From positions 1 to 8,250 of the forward strand of contig CAJQJI010000110.1 in the NCBI GenBank assembly GCA_905478675.1: a stretch of DNA of 8,250 nucleotides, read 5' to 3'. The notes beneath the pieces were generated by a model. That model did not search any database. It was not told where the DNA came from and saw nothing but the letters and a program-made list of their open reading frames with translations. This document shows positions 6,596-8,250 of this stretch, one piece after another. Made by a program: the position numbers and the translations under genes. The number at the start of each line of letters is the position of its first letter. Position 1 is the first letter of the stretch. This stretch comes from Candidatus Altimarinota bacterium (GTDB taxonomy: Bacteria; Patescibacteriota; Gracilibacteria; UBA4473).

Positions 6596-8250
6596 TTAAA
6601 GCCACGATTGCAAAACCGTCACGATAGAGTCGACATCAATACCACATTCAACTTGCTGTTCTTCTACGGTTCCATGCGCCACAAAGGCATCTGGCAAGCC
6701 CAAGCGAGTAATAAAGCCTTTATAATGCTGTGCGCTAGCGTGCTCTAACACCGCCGAGCCCGCGCCGCCATTTCTAACGCCATCTTCCACCACCAATATT
6801 TGATCAAATTTTTTATACAAACTTACTAATAAAGCTTCATCTAATGGCTTCACAAAGCGCAAATCATAATGGGCTACTAAATCTGGTCTTGCAAGCTTTT
6901 CAAGCGCTCGTGTCACATTTAAGGCCATGGTTCCGACCGAAATCACCGCCACGCTCGAACCTTCTTTTAAACATGTGCCCTTACCAATTTCTAATGTTTC
7001 AAAAGGCTGTCTCCAATCGGGATTTTCCCCTTTCCCACGCGGATAACGCACGACCGTTGGACCAGCGTCATAATCGGCAAAGGTGTACATTAAATTTCGC
7101 AACTCTACCTCATTTCGAGGCGCGGCCACCACTAAATTCGGAATAACCCTTAAATAAGCTAAATCAAAAGCGCCTTGATGCGTCTCACCATCCGCTCCCA
7201 CCAAACCAGCTCGGTCTAGACAAAAACGAACGGGCGTGCGTTCAATACACACATCGTGAATAATTTGGTCATAAGCTCGTTGGGCAAAGGTTGAATAAAT
7301 ATTACAAAAAGGCACCAAGCCCTGCGTCGCTAAACCAGCCGCAAAGGTAACCGCGTGCTGTTCGGCAATTCCCACATCAAACGCCCGGTCTGGAAAACGT
7401 TTCATCATCGCATTCAGAGAACACCCCGTCGGCATGGCGGGCGTAATACCCACAATTCGCTCATTTTGCTCGGCTAGCTCCACCAGCGTTTCCCCAAATA
7501 CGTCTTGATATTTAATTGGTCCAAGCGGTTCTAAATCACTGGTTTCAGATTCCACCACTGCTTCTTTGTTTTCGGTCTTCTCACAAAACCCTTCGGTTGC
7601 GTGCCACTTTATTTGTTCGGCCTCAGCCGGAGCAAAGCCTTTGCCTTTCGTCGTTAAGCAATGCAATAATTTGGGCCCTGGATAGGTTTTAATTTTACGC
7701 AGTAGTTTCACCGTTTTAATTACATCATGCCCGTCTAAGGGACCAAAATACTGAAAATTAAGCGCTTCAAACATATTGCTCTCGGTGAACAGCAAGTTTT
7801 TCACACTTTTTTCAAAACGATAGGCACTAGCATCAATATTTTTGCCTAAACGACCACGCGCTTGCAACCAGTGTTTCAAACCGTTCCGCACCGAATTAAA
7901 GCGCCGTGAACTGGTAATATTAACCAACATATTGGTCATAGCTCCCACGTTTGGGTCAATTGAAATTTGATTATCGTTTAACACCACCAGTAAGTCCGCG
8001 TCCGAATCTCCAGCATTATTTAAACCCTCAAACGCCACCCCGCCCGTTAAAGCGCCATCGCCAATAATAGCGACGTGTTTTGTGGATTCTTTTTTTAACT
8101 GACTGGCAGTGGCCATACCCAGCGCCGCCGAGATGGAAATTGAGGCGTGTCCGGCCACAAAGGCGTCATACGGACTTTCCGATTGTTTGGTAAACCCCGA
8201 TAACCCACCCGATTTACGATTGGTGTGAAACTCATTCCGGCGCCCCGTTA
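6596..8250 (-). CDS. dxs: 1-Deoxy-D-xylulose-5-phosphate synthase, N-terminus cut by the window edge
   Basis: DXS joins pyruvate and glyceraldehyde 3-phosphate, using thiamine diphosphate and Mg2+, to make DXP, the first step of the MEP route to isoprenoids. About 550 residues are visible and the frame runs through the right edge; roughly the first 70-90 residues are missing. The GTG at 8158 is not the start, because conserved DXS sequence (TGRRNEF, SGGLSGFTKQSESPYDAF) continues upstream to 8248. Other landmarks are the thiamine diphosphate motif GDG (8054-8062) leading to LNDN, YFGPLDGHD, TTKGKGFAPAE, the catalytic-glutamate motif VGIAEQHAVTFAAGLA (Glu at 7361-7363), CLDRAGLVGADGETHQGAFD and VVRYPRGKG. 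The pyrimidine-binding and C-terminal transketolase domains are complete, ending in TAA. The usual GHSSTSIS reads GHASISIS here. The hypothetical gene follows 46 bp downstream. Confidence 0.97.
   Translation of the reverse strand, partial: TGRRNEFHTNRKSGGLSGFTKQSESPYDAFVAGHASISISAALGMATASQLKKESTKHVAIIGDGALTGGVAFEGLNNAGDSDADLLVVLNDNQISIDPNVGAMTNMLVNITSSRRFNSVRNGLKHWLQARGRLGKNIDASAYRFEKSVKNLLFTESNMFEALNFQYFGPLDGHDVIKTVKLLRKIKTYPGPKLLHCLTTKGKGFAPAEAEQIKWHATEGFCEKTENKEAVVESETSDLEPLGPIKYQDVFGETLVELAEQNERIVGITPAMPTGCSLNAMMKRFPDRAFDVGIAEQHAVTFAAGLATQGLVPFCNIYSTFAQRAYDQIIHDVCIERTPVRFCLDRAGLVGADGETHQGAFDLAYLRVIPNLVVAAPRNEVELRNLMYTFADYDAGPTVVRYPRGKGENPDWRQPFETLEIGKGTCLKEGSSVAVISVGTMALNVTRALEKLARPDLVAHYDLRFVKPLDEALLVSLYKKFDQILVVEDGVRNGGAGSAVLEHASAQHYKGFITRLGLPDAFVAHGTVEEQQVECGIDVDSIVTVLQSWL

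Noticed and set aside
6844..7146. 100-codon open frame on the plus strand inside dxs
   Set aside because: It is antisense to conserved DXS sequence and shows no recognisable feature.
8156..8158. GTG at 8158 as the dxs start codon
   Set aside because: Conserved DXS residues continue upstream in the same frame to the window edge, so this GTG is an internal valine.
1..8250. Reassigned UGA codon as in some candidate phyla or mycoplasmas
   Set aside because: No in-frame TGA appears in the long conserved genes and tryptophan uses TGG, so the standard code fits. The visible stops are TAG or TAA, but three or four genes are too few to read anything into that.

Overview
This is an 8,250-bp bacterial chromosomal window of roughly 40-45% G+C by eye. 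It carries five recognisable protein genes and no rRNA, tRNA, CRISPR array or insertion sequence that I can see. Left to right: mfd (transcription-repair coupling factor, minus strand, C-terminus cut by the left edge); dnaN (sliding clamp, minus, complete); a CNNM/CorB-type membrane protein with paired CBS domains (plus, complete); a 197-residue protein I do not recognise (minus, complete); and dxs (1-deoxy-D-xylulose-5-phosphate synthase, minus, N-terminus cut by the right edge).

Layout: dnaN and mfd point the same way with a 137-bp gap that holds a candidate promoter and two small hairpins followed by T-tracts. dnaN and the CNNM gene are head to head across a 233-bp AT-rich region with candidate promoters, a stem-loop and a 19-codon reading frame whose stop overlaps the CNNM start (TAATG). 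The CNNM gene and the unknown gene converge and overlap by 4 bp at their stop codons. dxs and the unknown gene are co-directional with a 46-bp gap containing a perfect 7-bp inverted repeat.

Function: mfd and dnaN belong to genome maintenance (strand-specific repair and replication processivity). The CNNM protein probably handles divalent cations, with nucleotide sensing through its CBS domains. dxs feeds isoprenoid precursor synthesis by the MEP pathway. These are ordinary housekeeping genes, and nothing shows that they act as one system.

Organism: the genes read cleanly in the standard code with no in-frame TGA, which argues against lineages that reassign UGA. None of the four visible starts has a Shine-Dalgarno sequence at the usual distance, and two starts sit only a few bases after a -10-like hexamer. 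dnaN is not next to dnaA or recF at the visible positions. Together these suggest a lineage with weak use of Shine-Dalgarno sites, possibly an uncultured candidate phylum, but I cannot assign a taxon. No clear new biological system is visible. The points most worth checking are the unknown gene with its palindrome, the upstream small reading frame, and the leader structures.
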